In this document: piece by piece, positions 9,626 through 17,881 of the stretch | Layout of the letters: the number at the start of each line of letters is the position of its first letter | How positions within the stretch are numbered: the first letter of the stretch is position 1 | DNA from: Pseudobutyrivibrio sp. | GTDB lineage: Bacteria; Bacillota; Clostridia; Lachnospirales; Lachnospiraceae | Direction: 5' to 3' | NCBI GenBank assembly: GCA_017557435.1 | Contig: JAFYYR010000003.1 | Span: 124,001-188,000 of the forward strand | DNA length: 64,000 bases | Made by a program: the position numbers and the translations under genes | Notes under the pieces: generated by a model | Told to the model about the DNA's origin: nothing | The model's input: only the letters and a program-made list of their open reading frames with translations | Database searches by the model: none

Positions 9626-9826
9626 GCTTCTTAATTTTTCTTTCATCCGCCTTGTTACGCTAACAAGCCTAAGATATTACTCCGGTTCACTACATGTGAA
9701 AATCATACCAAAAGTCGACTGCAAGGAAGACTTTTAGTATGTACACAAGCGAATGCTTGTGCTAAGAACCTACGTAACACTTAGAGCTTGATAGCTACAA
9801 GGCTGTCGTAAAGTATATTAAGAAGC
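9626..9826. repeat. Large inverted repeat in leuA leader, family 2-like, copy 3
   Basis: The outer arms GCTTCTTAAT (9626-9635) and ATTAAGAAGC (9817-9826) are exact. Next pair GCCTTGTTACGCTAACAAGC and GCTTGATAGCTACAAGGC. The centre is CATACCAAAAGTC opposite GACTTTTAGTATG. TGTTACG, CTAACAAGC and ACATGT recall the family 2 copies at 4.0 and 5.3 kb. No T-box consensus was seen, so I do not call a leucine T-box. Confidence 0.65.
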
Positions 9827-9893
9827 TATTTTTTGTCTATTTAAAAATCATGCAATGTCTCATTACACGATTTTTAGTTAATTTTGGACGCGA

Positions 9894-10160
9894 TTATTCG
9901 CCGAGGCCTGCAGATATAGAATTAACCATATCCTCAAGGGCCTCTTCTTCATCTATTCCATCACAGATGATTTCAATCTCTTCGCCACTTTTTACGCATG
10001 CGCCAAGTACGCTTAATACTGACTTGGCATTTGCTTCGTAATTGTTGTCTGTTTTGAAAGTAATTTTGCTTGTATATTTCATAGCAATCTCACAGAGTAA
10101 TCCTGCTGGGCGCAGGTGAAGACCTGTGGCGTTTACTATCTGAACTTTTTTTGTAACCAT
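9894..10160 (-). CDS. ptsH: Phosphocarrier protein HPr
   Basis: 88 residues, the normal HPr length. It carries phosphate from enzyme I to PTS sugar permeases; when phosphorylated on Ser it co-represses with CcpA in Firmicutes. GLHLRPAG contains the phospho-accepting His15, which separates it from Crh. AKSVLSVLG places the regulatory Ser at residue 47. GGAG lies eight bases before the ATG. It follows glmM by 49 bases and may be the last gene of the cdaA operon. No enzyme I or PTS permease gene is present in the window. Confidence 0.93.
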   Translation of the reverse strand: MVTKKVQIVNATGLHLRPAGLLCEIAMKYTSKITFKTDNNYEANAKSVLSVLGACVKSGEEIEIICDGIDEEEALEDMVNSISAGLGE

Positions 10161-10209
10161 AATATATCTCCAAATCTATTACTTTTTCGTAAAGATTTGC
10201 TCTCAAATT

Positions 10210-11559
10210 TTAGAGCATTGTATTAGTAATGAGCTCTGCAAGTGCCTTAGCATCGCCCTCGATTTCCTCTTGATTTTTGCCCTCAATCATAACTCGAACT
10301 AGTGGCTCTGTACCTGAAGGACGGATAAGAACACGACCCTCTCCGGCAAACTTAGCCTCAAGCTTTTCGATTGCAGCTGCAATTTCAGGATACTCCATGT
10401 AGCTTTCCTTCTTGTGGTTAGGTACCTTGGCATTAACAAGTGCCTGTGGAAGCACCTCCATAATAGAAGCAAGCTCTGAAAGAGACTTACCTGTCTCAAC
10501 TAAAACTCTAAGAAGGTGAAGTGCTGATAAAAGACCATCACCTGTTGTATTGTCATCTAAGAAAATAACGTGACCACTCTGCTCGCCACCGATATTGTAA
10601 CCATTTGCAAGCATGTTCTCGAGAACATATCTATCGCCAACTTTTGTAGACTCTACGTTGATTCCCTGCTCCTTAGCCATAAGAGTAAAGCCAAGATTAG
10701 TCATTACTGTAACTACGCATGTATTTTTCTTAAGGATTCCCTTGTCCTTCATGTGCTTAGCGCAGATTGCCATAATCTGATCGCCATCTACAAGACGCCC
10801 CTTTTCATCTACAGCAAGCATTCTATCTGCATCGCCATCAAAAGCGAGACCTAGCTTAGCATTCTCTGCAACTACACGAGCCTTAAGCTCATCCATGTGT
10901 GTACTTCCGCAGTTGCTGTTGATGTTAGTTCCGTCTGGGTTGTTGTGAATTGTAATAAGGTCAGCACCCATCTCTGAAAGACATGCTACTGATGTCCTGT
11001 ATGAAGCACCCTCAGCACAGTCGATGACGATTTTCATTCCTGATAAATCCATAGGAACTGTATTCTTAAGGAAGTCTACATACTCTCTGCCAAGGTCAAA
11101 TCTGAAATCAATTTTGCCGATTTCAGCGCCTGTTGGGAGATTAACGCCACTCATATTGTTCTCGATAAGGGCCTGAATCTCATCCTCAAGCTCATCTGAA
11201 AGCTTGAATCCATCTCCATTGAAGAACTTGATTCCGTTGAACTCCATTGGGTTGTGGCTAGCAGAAATAACTACTCCTGCGTCTACCTTGTGCTTTCTAG
11301 TTAAGTAAGCAATAGCTGGTGTTGGAAGTACTCCAACGTAAACTGCATTGGCACCAACTGAGCAGATACCGCTCATAAGTGCAGATGCAAGCATTGTTCC
11401 TGAAATACGTGTATCGCAACCAACGATGATTGTTGGCTGGTGGCTAGCCTCTTTTGTAAGTACGTATGCGCCAGCCTGTCCAAGCTGTCTAGCAAGGTCT
11501 ATTGTAAGTTCTGAGCCAGCTACTCCTCTGACTCCATCTGTTCCAAATAATCTTCCCAT
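10210..11559 (-). CDS. glmM: Phosphoglucosamine mutase
   Basis: 449 residues. It isomerises glucosamine 6-phosphate to glucosamine 1-phosphate for UDP-GlcNAc and peptidoglycan. The N-terminus [12 protein letters not shown] is characteristic. [17 protein letters not shown] contains the phosphoserine, [10 protein letters not shown] binds the metal, and [12 protein letters not shown] binds the sugar phosphate. It is 21 bases downstream of cdaR. GlmM is known to bind and inhibit CdaA in other Firmicutes, so the gene order matches a functional link between cell-wall precursor supply and c-di-AMP. Confidence 0.97.
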   Translation of the reverse strand: MGRLFGTDGVRGVAGSELTIDLARQLGQAGAYVLTKEASHQPTIIVGCDTRISGTMLASALMSGICSVGANAVYVGVLPTPAIAYLTRKHKVDAGVVISASHNPMEFNGIKFFNGDGFKLSDELEDEIQALIENNMSGVNLPTGAEIGKIDFRFDLGREYVDFLKNTVPMDLSGMKIVIDCAEGASYRTSVACLSEMGADLITIHNNPDGTNINSNCGSTHMDELKARVVAENAKLGLAFDGDADRMLAVDEKGRLVDGDQIMAICAKHMKDKGILKKNTCVVTVMTNLGFTLMAKEQGINVESTKVGDRYVLENMLANGYNIGGEQSGHVIFLDDNTTGDGLLSALHLLRVLVETGKSLSELASIMEVLPQALVNAKVPNHKKESYMEYPEIAAAIEKLEAKFAGEGRVLIRPSGTEPLVRVMIEGKNQEEIEGDAKALAELITNTML

Positions 11560-11580
11560 TTCTAAATAATCCTCTTCTGT

Positions 11581-12885
11581 TTAGTTTTCAGCCTCTGACT
11601 GTGAATTGTCATCAGTCTTGTCTGTCTTTTCCTCTGTCTTGTCTGTTTTGTCCTCGGCCACGTCCACAGTTACAGAAGTATTCTGTATTGTTATGCCCTC
11701 AGGATTCTCAAACTGTAAGACGACATTTTGTCCTGCTCCTGCTGTCAATCCAGAGCAATCAACATATCCCTTAATGTCTGATGCATTCAATGAATCAATG
11801 GCTGTCTGTGCACCAAAGACATTTACCGTAACCTTATCAACTGTAAGTTTGGCAGTCAGTCCTTCTGGTACATTTCTAAGCTCAATATTGTCAGCAACAA
11901 CATGGGCTGTGCTAGCAACTTCTTCTTTCATCAATACATATATGGTTACCTTTGAAGATGTGCCCTCTGTAAGTTCAACACCCTCTGGTAAATATGAGCT
12001 TATATCAACTGTAGTCATAAATGACCCAGTAATATTTGATAGGTTAATAACTGTATCTGGAATTGTGATATTGGCCACGTTGTTAAGAGCGCTAGCCTCA
12101 CCAATTACCATCACAGAGGATGGGTCAGTCTTGATAGAATCAAGGGTCAAATCAGGTGAAAGGGTTCCACTTGTTTTGACAACCACATCAACTGCCTTCG
12201 TATTTACGAAGTGAACACTAACTCCTACAGTCGAAACTGAAAGAGTAAGCTCCTTGGCATCTACAAGCTTGTCAGACTTATCGTAGAATTTAGGAATAAC
12301 ACTCTCTGTGAAGTCGCCTGTAACACCAGAAATATTGGCAGTGGCAACTACCTTCTCGATGCTGTTAACGATTTCCTCTGGGCCAGTTACAGTTAGCACT
12401 GTAGGGCTGCATGTTACTGATTCAACCTCAAGGTCTGTCTCAGTCTTACCTGTGGTCTCAGCGCTGATTACAAATCTCTCTGTTATCTCGTCCTCAAGCT
12501 CTACATACAGGTAGTTCTGCTTGCTAGAGATGGAGATGCTGTTGGCGTATGATTTAGCGGAAATGGTAACAGGGATTCTCTCCTCATTCTCCAAATCCTT
12601 CATGTCTGCTACTGCGTTAAAATCTGATGGCGAAAGCTTCTCAATAATAGAACGCTTTGCTGTAACTCTAAAGCTAACTGTGTTAACGCTGTCCTTTATC
12701 TCATATAGCTTGCCGGCGTTTTTAAGAACGTCAGCATTTGTAACTGTAACTACTGAAGTAAATGTCCTTGTCTGAGTAGGGTCGTCGATATTTACAACAA
12801 CGAGCCATAGTAAAAAGGCAAAGACAAAGGCTAATATTTTTAATCCTACATCCTTGGTGAGGGCTTTTATTATTTTCTGCTTCAT
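11581..12885 (-). CDS. cdaR: CdaA regulator with YbbR domains
   Basis: 434 residues. One N-terminal membrane segment (ILAFVFAFLLWLVVV) anchors an extracytoplasmic region of roughly four YbbR repeats. The C-terminus is acidic and lysine-rich (DKTEEKTDKTDDNSQSEAEN). CdaR proteins bind and modulate the diadenylate cyclase CdaA. The start ATG lies two bases after the cdaA stop, with GGAGGG in the end of cdaA, so the genes are translationally coupled. Assignment rests on architecture and position between cdaA and glmM. Confidence 0.92.
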   Translation of the reverse strand: MKQKIIKALTKDVGLKILAFVFAFLLWLVVVNIDDPTQTRTFTSVVTVTNADVLKNAGKLYEIKDSVNTVSFRVTAKRSIIEKLSPSDFNAVADMKDLENEERIPVTISAKSYANSISISSKQNYLYVELEDEITERFVISAETTGKTETDLEVESVTCSPTVLTVTGPEEIVNSIEKVVATANISGVTGDFTESVIPKFYDKSDKLVDAKELTLSVSTVGVSVHFVNTKAVDVVVKTSGTLSPDLTLDSIKTDPSSVMVIGEASALNNVANITIPDTVINLSNITGSFMTTVDISSYLPEGVELTEGTSSKVTIYVLMKEEVASTAHVVADNIELRNVPEGLTAKLTVDKVTVNVFGAQTAIDSLNASDIKGYVDCSGLTAGAGQNVVLQFENPEGITIQNTSVTVDVAEDKTDKTEEKTDKTDDNSQSEAEN

Positions 12886-12887
12886 AA

Positions 12888-13748
12888 CTATCCCTCCCTC
12901 TTTTCTGGCTCTAATACGTCTTCTTCATCAGGATTCTGGATGCGCTTAAGCTCAGCAATAAGCTCATCTTCCTTCACATCGCGAACGATGCGTCCCTCAC
13001 GGGCATAGGAAACAGTACCTGTCTCCTCAGAAACAACGATTGTAAGGGAATCAGAAACCTCACTGATACCCACAGCCGCTCTGTGGCGAGTTCCCAAATC
13101 CTTTGACAGGCCCATGTTGTCAGAAAGTGGCAAGTAGCATGTAGCTGATACCACTCTATCTCCTCGAACAATTACAGCACCGTCGTGAAGAGGTGTATTT
13201 TTCTCGAATATATTAATCAGAAGCTGTCTGGTTACAAGAGCGTCAATGCTAATACCTGTACGCTCAAACTCAGTCAGCTGCATGTCATTTTCAACAACGA
13301 TAAGTGCGCCTGTTTTAACTGCACCCATCTCGTAGCAGGCGGTAACCATGCTGACGATTGTGGTGTCGTCAAATTTTTTCGCACCAGTTTTAAGTAAATT
13401 CCACGTGAATATGGACTTGATTTTCCTTCGTCCTATCTGCTCTAACGCTCGTCTCAGCTCTGGCTGGAATACAACTATCAACACTGTGACTGCTACTGAA
13501 ACCAGTTTCTCACCAAGCCATAGGATGGTGTTCATCTGGAAAATAGCGGCGAACACAAAAAAGATAAGGATGAAAATAACACCCCTAACCAGCATCCACA
13601 CTCTACTATTTTTTATCCAAACAAGCAGGTGGTACATGAAATATGAAATTATAACAATCTCAATTATGTCTGTGATGGAAACATCTGGAAGCTTTACATT
13701 GAAATAATCATCGATGAAGGCATCAACAGCATTTACAAATTCGACCAC
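12888..13748 (-). CDS. cdaA: Diadenylate cyclase CdaA
   Basis: 286 residues. It makes c-di-AMP from two ATP at the membrane. Hydrophobic segments near residues 28-100 (IVIISYFMYHLLVW, GVIFILIFFVFAAIF) precede the DAC domain, which has the two signature motifs LHDGAVIV and GTRHRAAVG. Both are intact, so it should be active. The start is GTG at 13748, with AGGAAG about eight bases upstream. The C-terminal EEDVLEPEKREG tail is charged. c-di-AMP controls potassium and osmolyte balance and wall integrity in Firmicutes. The order cdaA-cdaR-glmM is conserved. Confidence 0.96.
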   Translation of the reverse strand: MVEFVNAVDAFIDDYFNVKLPDVSITDIIEIVIISYFMYHLLVWIKNSRVWMLVRGVIFILIFFVFAAIFQMNTILWLGEKLVSVAVTVLIVVFQPELRRALEQIGRRKIKSIFTWNLLKTGAKKFDDTTIVSMVTACYEMGAVKTGALIVVENDMQLTEFERTGISIDALVTRQLLINIFEKNTPLHDGAVIVRGDRVVSATCYLPLSDNMGLSKDLGTRHRAAVGISEVSDSLTIVVSEETGTVSYAREGRIVRDVKEDELIAELKRIQNPDEEDVLEPEKREG

Positions 13749-13782
13749 TTATTCACTTCCTCACTACCCTAGCGGGTCATTG

Positions 13783-14694
13783 TTATATTTTTTTGATTTC
13801 TTTATCTTCCTCAACGATTCTGATTTTAGGAACCGCTGTAACATAATAATAGTAGTCATCATCCTCGAACTGAACTTTTTCAATTCTTGAATAATCCAAA
13901 TCAAGTACAAAGTAATTTAAAATCACTCCAACTAAAAGCACTAAAATATTTCCTAAAATCAATCCTGGAATCTCTCCCTTTTGACTTGTGAGAAGATATC
14001 CTGCAAGCATAATGACAAACTCAACAGCAACGCCAGTAACATTTGCAATAATCCATGACATGTTAATGCTAGACTGACGCAATAAATAGACAACCAAAAA
14101 CATGGCTGTCATAGCTGCCAAGAAGAACCAAAACATCTTGTTTTGAATCATCTGCTCCTTTATAAGTGAAATAGAATCAACCTCTACAGTCTCATCTATA
14201 ATCGCTGTCACATTTGACTTGATTACATGCAAATAAAATGCCACTACTGAGCCGCAAACAACTGATGTAACCTCTGTAATATTTGACATGAGTCCCGCTC
14301 CAAGTGAAATCACATAAGGTGCGCCAAATGAATAACAGATTGGGACTACAACCATATTGTAGGTATTTTTGCTTCTAAAATATGCACAAACGAGATATCC
14401 AATCACAACAAGGCCTAGTGCAACAAGTGCAATGCCTATATCCAAAGATGCTAGATCAACAAAAAGAACTGCTGAAAGAACAAAAGCAACTCCCTGAATT
14501 GGAAAGAAAGCACATACAATTGAAATTATGATTGAAACCCATAACTGGCTAATAGGCTTATAGTGCCCGAAATTACTGCTGATACATAAAAGTCCAACAA
14601 AAGCTACAAGTGCATTCCAAATTTTAACGAAAAGTAATTCTCGTGAAAGTACAAATCTTCTAATATCATCACGTATTCTAATAAAAGCGTTCAT
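13783..14694 (-). CDS. Multi-pass membrane protein of unknown function
   Basis: 303 residues with about eight hydrophobic segments (for example LWVSIIISIVCAFFPI, FWFFLAAMTAMFLVVYLL, LILGNILVLLVGVILNY). A cytoplasmic-looking loop of about 25 residues with Glu/Asp lies near the middle, and the C-terminal tail reads FEDDDYYYYVTAVPK, then charged residues. I recognise no transporter or enzyme motif. It lies 35 bases upstream of cdaA and 16 bases after another membrane protein, all on one strand, so it may be cotranscribed with the c-di-AMP operon. Function is not assigned. Confidence 0.85.
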   Translation of the reverse strand: MNAFIRIRDDIRRFVLSRELLFVKIWNALVAFVGLLCISSNFGHYKPISQLWVSIIISIVCAFFPIQGVAFVLSAVLFVDLASLDIGIALVALGLVVIGYLVCAYFRSKNTYNMVVVPICYSFGAPYVISLGAGLMSNITEVTSVVCGSVVAFYLHVIKSNVTAIIDETVEVDSISLIKEQMIQNKMFWFFLAAMTAMFLVVYLLRQSSINMSWIIANVTGVAVEFVIMLAGYLLTSQKGEIPGLILGNILVLLVGVILNYFVLDLDYSRIEKVQFEDDDYYYYVTAVPKIRIVEEDKEIKKI

Positions 14695-14709
14695 ATATTC
14701 TTCCTTAAT

Positions 14710-15141
14710 CTATTCTTCGTAATCTCTTGCAAGTAACGGTTTAGTCTGTTGTGCCTCGTCCTCGTACATATTTTTAAGCTTGTTGTATTTAGCTCCGAGC
14801 TCCTTGATGAGGCGTCGTCCACGTCGGTAGTTTCGCTCCGCTCTCCTACGAACATTGTGAACATGTAGAATAATGTATGCTGCATAACCAAGAAGTCCAA
14901 CTAACGCTATGGTCAGCATATACATAGTATTTAAATTTTCGATTTTGTCACTGACCAGATAAATAGCAATCAGTGCAAATACAATAGCATATATCAATGT
15001 GCCTGCCAGGAAACCGCCCCAGCCGTGAAGTGCTATGTATTCCTTTTTGGTGTACTTAAGCATCGGCTGATACTCTGGCCCCATTTCCTTTTCGAAAATA
15101 GCCATAGCAGTCATATGCCTAACTCTTTCTTCATTTATCAT
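14710..15141 (-). CDS. Small two-helix membrane protein, unknown function
   Basis: 143 residues. A soluble N-terminus (MINEERVRHMTAMAIFEKEM) precedes two membrane segments (FLAGTLIYAIVFALIAIYLV and MYMLTIALVGLLGYAAYIIL), followed by a strongly basic, probably helical C-terminus (HNVRRRAERNYRRGRRL). AAGGGA lies upstream of the ATG. The ATG of the next gene follows 16 bases after the stop, so the two likely form a pair. I recognise no named family. The basic tail might bind a partner or acidic lipids, but this is a guess. Confidence 0.82.
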   Translation of the reverse strand: MINEERVRHMTAMAIFEKEMGPEYQPMLKYTKKEYIALHGWGGFLAGTLIYAIVFALIAIYLVSDKIENLNTMYMLTIALVGLLGYAAYIILHVHNVRRRAERNYRRGRRLIKELGAKYNKLKNMYEDEAQQTKPLLARDYEE

Positions 15142-15228
15142 AATTATTATTCCCTTTTGTCTATTACTGTCGTGAATAGAAACATAGTTAATCAGACTGA
15201 GTATAGCATAAAATCAACACAAAATAAA

Positions 15229-15256
15229 ATACCTGTCAGCAAGTACCGACAGGTAT
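15229..15256 (-). terminator. Rho-independent terminator after yvyF-like gene
   Basis: The arms ATACCTGTC and GACAGGTAT enclose a ten-base loop, and the minus strand continues TTTTATTTTG. It lies 13 bases past the stop at 15269 and separates this gene from the downstream membrane-protein/cdaA group. Confidence 0.85.
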
Positions 15257-15268
15257 TCAAAATTATCT

Positions 15269-15676
15269 TTATTTTTCCAAGAATCTCATTCTATTTTCAC
15301 GCTTTGGCTTTTCCTTTGGAGGCTCTGGAGCCTTTGGCTTTTCTATAGATTTTGCTAAGGCTGCAGCTGTATTATTCTTGCAGCTCTCGCAGTATTTACC
15401 AGTCTTGATTGTGGCTCCGCAAATCTCACATTCTATTCCTACAGGAGAATCATCTGCAAACTGCAATCTCTCCTCACGAATCCACTGCTTAATCTGAGAT
15501 GTAGTAACATTATTGGCTTCAGAAATTTCTGGAATAGTTGCGCGAGGATTCTCACGAATGTACTCCTTTACTTCCTGGAACTTTTTCTCTACCTCTTCTC
15601 TACATGCTGGGCAGACATTTGGACCCCCAAGGTAATTAAAAAGTCTTCCGCAATTTCTACAGTTACGAACTTCCAT
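15269..15676 (-). CDS. yvyF: YvyF-family flagellar-operon protein, zinc-binding
   Basis: 135 residues. The N-terminal CRNCGRLF...CPAC zinc ribbon is followed by a helix-turn-helix-like part (ATIPEISEANNVTTSQIKQW) and a second CEIC...CESC ribbon. The C-terminus is a Pro/Lys/Glu tail ending NRMRFLEK. This matches the YvyF family, found next to comF and the flagellar late genes in Bacillus; its role is not well defined. Here comF lies directly upstream, reproducing that pairing although flgM is absent. AGGAGG precedes the ATG. Confidence 0.85.
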   Translation of the reverse strand: MEVRNCRNCGRLFNYLGGPNVCPACREEVEKKFQEVKEYIRENPRATIPEISEANNVTTSQIKQWIREERLQFADDSPVGIECEICGATIKTGKYCESCKNNTAAALAKSIEKPKAPEPPKEKPKRENRMRFLEK

Positions 15677-15699
15677 AGGTGATACCTCCTGTTAATCAA

Positions 15700-16431
15700 T
15701 CACATTTTTCCAATGCAAATGCAAAGACCGTATACTTCGGTTATTCCTCCACCTTTTAAAGCCTTTGATACTTCATCGATTGTTGTACCAGTTGTATATA
15801 TATCATCAACTACTAATACTTTTCTAAATTGTACAATATTTTCCGGCACTTTGAAAGCATTTAACAGATTTTTCTTTCTTTTTGCGCCCCTAAGCTGCTT
15901 CATAGCAACAGTGTCTCTATTTCGAGTAATAACATCCGTTACAACTGGTATATTTGTCAGCTTGCTAAGCTGATTTGCAAATACCTCCGCCTGATTGTAT
16001 CCACGTCTTTTCATTTTGCTTTTGTACATAGGCACCGGAACAATTGCTTCTATTTTATTATTTTTTATCCATTTACCATACTTCTTCACAGCGTAGCTGG
16101 CAAAGAATTTTCCACTGGACCTTTTATTGGAATATTTAAATAGGTACATACTCTTTTTCACTGGTCCCTCGTATACAAACACACCTTTATTTTGGGTAAA
16201 ATAATGATTCTTCTGCTGGCACTGATCACATAATTCCATGATGGAATCATCTATTGGCTTTCCACATTTTAAGCAGCAATTATCACCTACAAGCTTCACG
16301 CCTTTTAAACAGCTGCCGCAAAAGCCTAATTCTTTTTCTATTTTCAATAAAACTTTACCGCAGGACATACATTGTTTTGGGTACAATAACCCTACTACTG
16401 AGTTTATAATTATCTTTAAAAGCCTAGTCAT
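15700..16431 (-). CDS. ComF-family phosphoribosyltransferase-like protein
   Basis: 243 residues. An N-terminal double zinc-finger region (CMSCGKVLL, CGSCLKG, CCLKCGKPI, CDQCQQ) is followed by a phosphoribosyltransferase-type domain with the PRPP loop VLVVDDIYTTGTTIDEVS. In competent bacteria ComFC supports DNA uptake; the family is also widespread in non-competent species. No other competence gene is visible here. It is 23 bases upstream of the yvyF-like gene, and AAGGAG precedes the ATG. It diverges from the plus-strand lipoprotein gene at 16512. Confidence 0.92.
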   Translation of the reverse strand: MTRLLKIIINSVVGLLYPKQCMSCGKVLLKIEKELGFCGSCLKGVKLVGDNCCLKCGKPIDDSIMELCDQCQQKNHYFTQNKGVFVYEGPVKKSMYLFKYSNKRSSGKFFASYAVKKYGKWIKNNKIEAIVPVPMYKSKMKRRGYNQAEVFANQLSKLTNIPVVTDVITRNRDTVAMKQLRGAKRKKNLLNAFKVPENIVQFRKVLVVDDIYTTGTTIDEVSKALKGGGITEVYGLCICIGKM

Positions 16432-16511
16432 TTATACTCCTTATTTGACTTATTAATGGTTTATTAATAAAATTGATTTCTAAATAAAGAAGGAAAATTA
16501 AAAGGAATATT

Positions 16512-17879
16512 ATGAAAAAAAGAATAGTAAGTGTTCTTTTGGTGGGTCTACTTGCCGTTGGACTAATCGCCTGCCAAAAAAACTCTAAAAAAGAACCTGA
16601 GAATGTAAATAACGAAGAGTCTTCCGAGGAAGACTTCGTATATAATATAGCAGCATGTCTTTCAGAAGACAATGACTACAATAGAAATCTTTTAAAAGGT
16701 TTTGAAGACTGCATTGGTGATTATGTTGGTGCGGACCATATCAATGTTACTGTTTACACTACATCAGAGGATATGGCTAGCGACGAGGTTGTTAAAAAGG
16801 CTTTAGCCAAGAATCCAGATATGATTTTTACAGCCGGCAAGGCTACTCTCACTTCTGCTACTACTGCTACAGAGACTGTTCCTATTGTGGCTACAGGTAT
16901 TGTAGATTTTAAGGGCACACTTAGAATCACAAGTCTTGATGGCAAGTCATGGGACAAGACTACAGGACGTAATGTAACTGGTGTCAGCAGCAAGCCTTCA
17001 ATCGTAGACCAGGTGTCTCTTATGATTGAATCAACTGAGGATTTACAGACTGTTGGTATTTTATTTTCACCTGAAGACACAGATGCCATCTATCAAAATG
17101 AGATTTTTGAGTCCTATCTAGATCAGGCAGGTATTCCTTGGAAAGAGTATCTAATTCCTGCCAGCGACAGTGCAATCGGAGAATCTGAGGATCAGAATTC
17201 TACAGCACTTACACCTAGCAAATACACTGCTTATTCTGCTAAGACAGGCGTTGATGATACAGTAGTAGCCCTTGGAGATGACTCTATATTAGGTCTTAAT
17301 TCACCTTCTTCAACACGAGTTGCAGAGGTTTCAGAATTCTGGACAGGTGGCAAGACAGTTGCCGGCCGTACTTTAGCAGACGAGGCTGAGATTGCTGAGA
17401 GCCAGGAGGAAGAGGCGCCAGAGAAATCTAAGGAAGACGAATCAGAGGAGGAGCCTACACTTGAAAGCCGCATTCAGGAGGCTTGTGATGAGTGTTCTGT
17501 AATCTACATTCCTTTCGGAAGCATTCTCACTGACCAGATGGATGTTATCGGCTCCATCACTACAGAGTCAGAGGTTGTTGTTGTAGCAGGTGATACCACT
17601 ATTGCTGACAACGCCTTGGTTACACTTTTCACTGATCCATATGCGCTTGGATATCAGGCAGGTAAAAAGGCTGTCAGAGTATTTGACGGAGATGATATTT
17701 CAACCATCAAGATTTCCAACGGAGATTCTGATGATGATGTAAAGCTTTACAATGGAGATATTGCTGAGAAATATGGACTTGAATTCCCTAAGTCCTTCAG
17801 CGAATTAACAGAATTTCTTAGTACATACGAATACGGCAGCAATACCAACCGTCATTCAGAAGAAACCAAAGAGGAATAG
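16512..17879 (+). CDS. ABC-type substrate-binding lipoprotein, COG2984 type
   Basis: 455 residues. The signal peptide MKKRIVSVLLVGLLAVGLIAC ends in a LIAC lipobox, so the mature protein should be lipid-anchored outside the membrane. The body matches the ABC_sub_bind family: FTAGKATLTSATTATETVPI, then GRNVTGVSS, and a TVGILFSPED second lobe. A highly acidic insert of about 25 residues (Glu/Ser/Lys-rich, encoded near 17395-17465) interrupts the second lobe, making it longer than usual homologues of about 330 residues. No permease or ATPase gene is adjacent; a GT4 gene follows two bases after the stop. The ligand is unknown. Confidence 0.88.
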   Translation: MKKRIVSVLLVGLLAVGLIACQKNSKKEPENVNNEESSEEDFVYNIAACLSEDNDYNRNLLKGFEDCIGDYVGADHINVTVYTTSEDMASDEVVKKALAKNPDMIFTAGKATLTSATTATETVPIVATGIVDFKGTLRITSLDGKSWDKTTGRNVTGVSSKPSIVDQVSLMIESTEDLQTVGILFSPEDTDAIYQNEIFESYLDQAGIPWKEYLIPASDSAIGESEDQNSTALTPSKYTAYSAKTGVDDTVVALGDDSILGLNSPSSTRVAEVSEFWTGGKTVAGRTLADEAEIAESQEEEAPEKSKEDESEEEPTLESRIQEACDECSVIYIPFGSILTDQMDVIGSITTESEVVVVAGDTTIADNALVTLFTDPYALGYQAGKKAVRVFDGDDISTIKISNGDSDDDVKLYNGDIAEKYGLEFPKSFSELTEFLSTYEYGSNTNRHSEETKEE

Positions 17880-17881
17880 AC

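Noticed and set aside
9603..9893. T-box or other known riboswitch before leuA
   Set aside because: The conserved T-box bulge sequence GGGTGGNACC is absent and the region is explained by a single long inverted repeat.
9894..10160. Crh instead of HPr
   Set aside because: The His15 needed for PTS phosphotransfer is present (GLHLRPAG), which Crh lacks.
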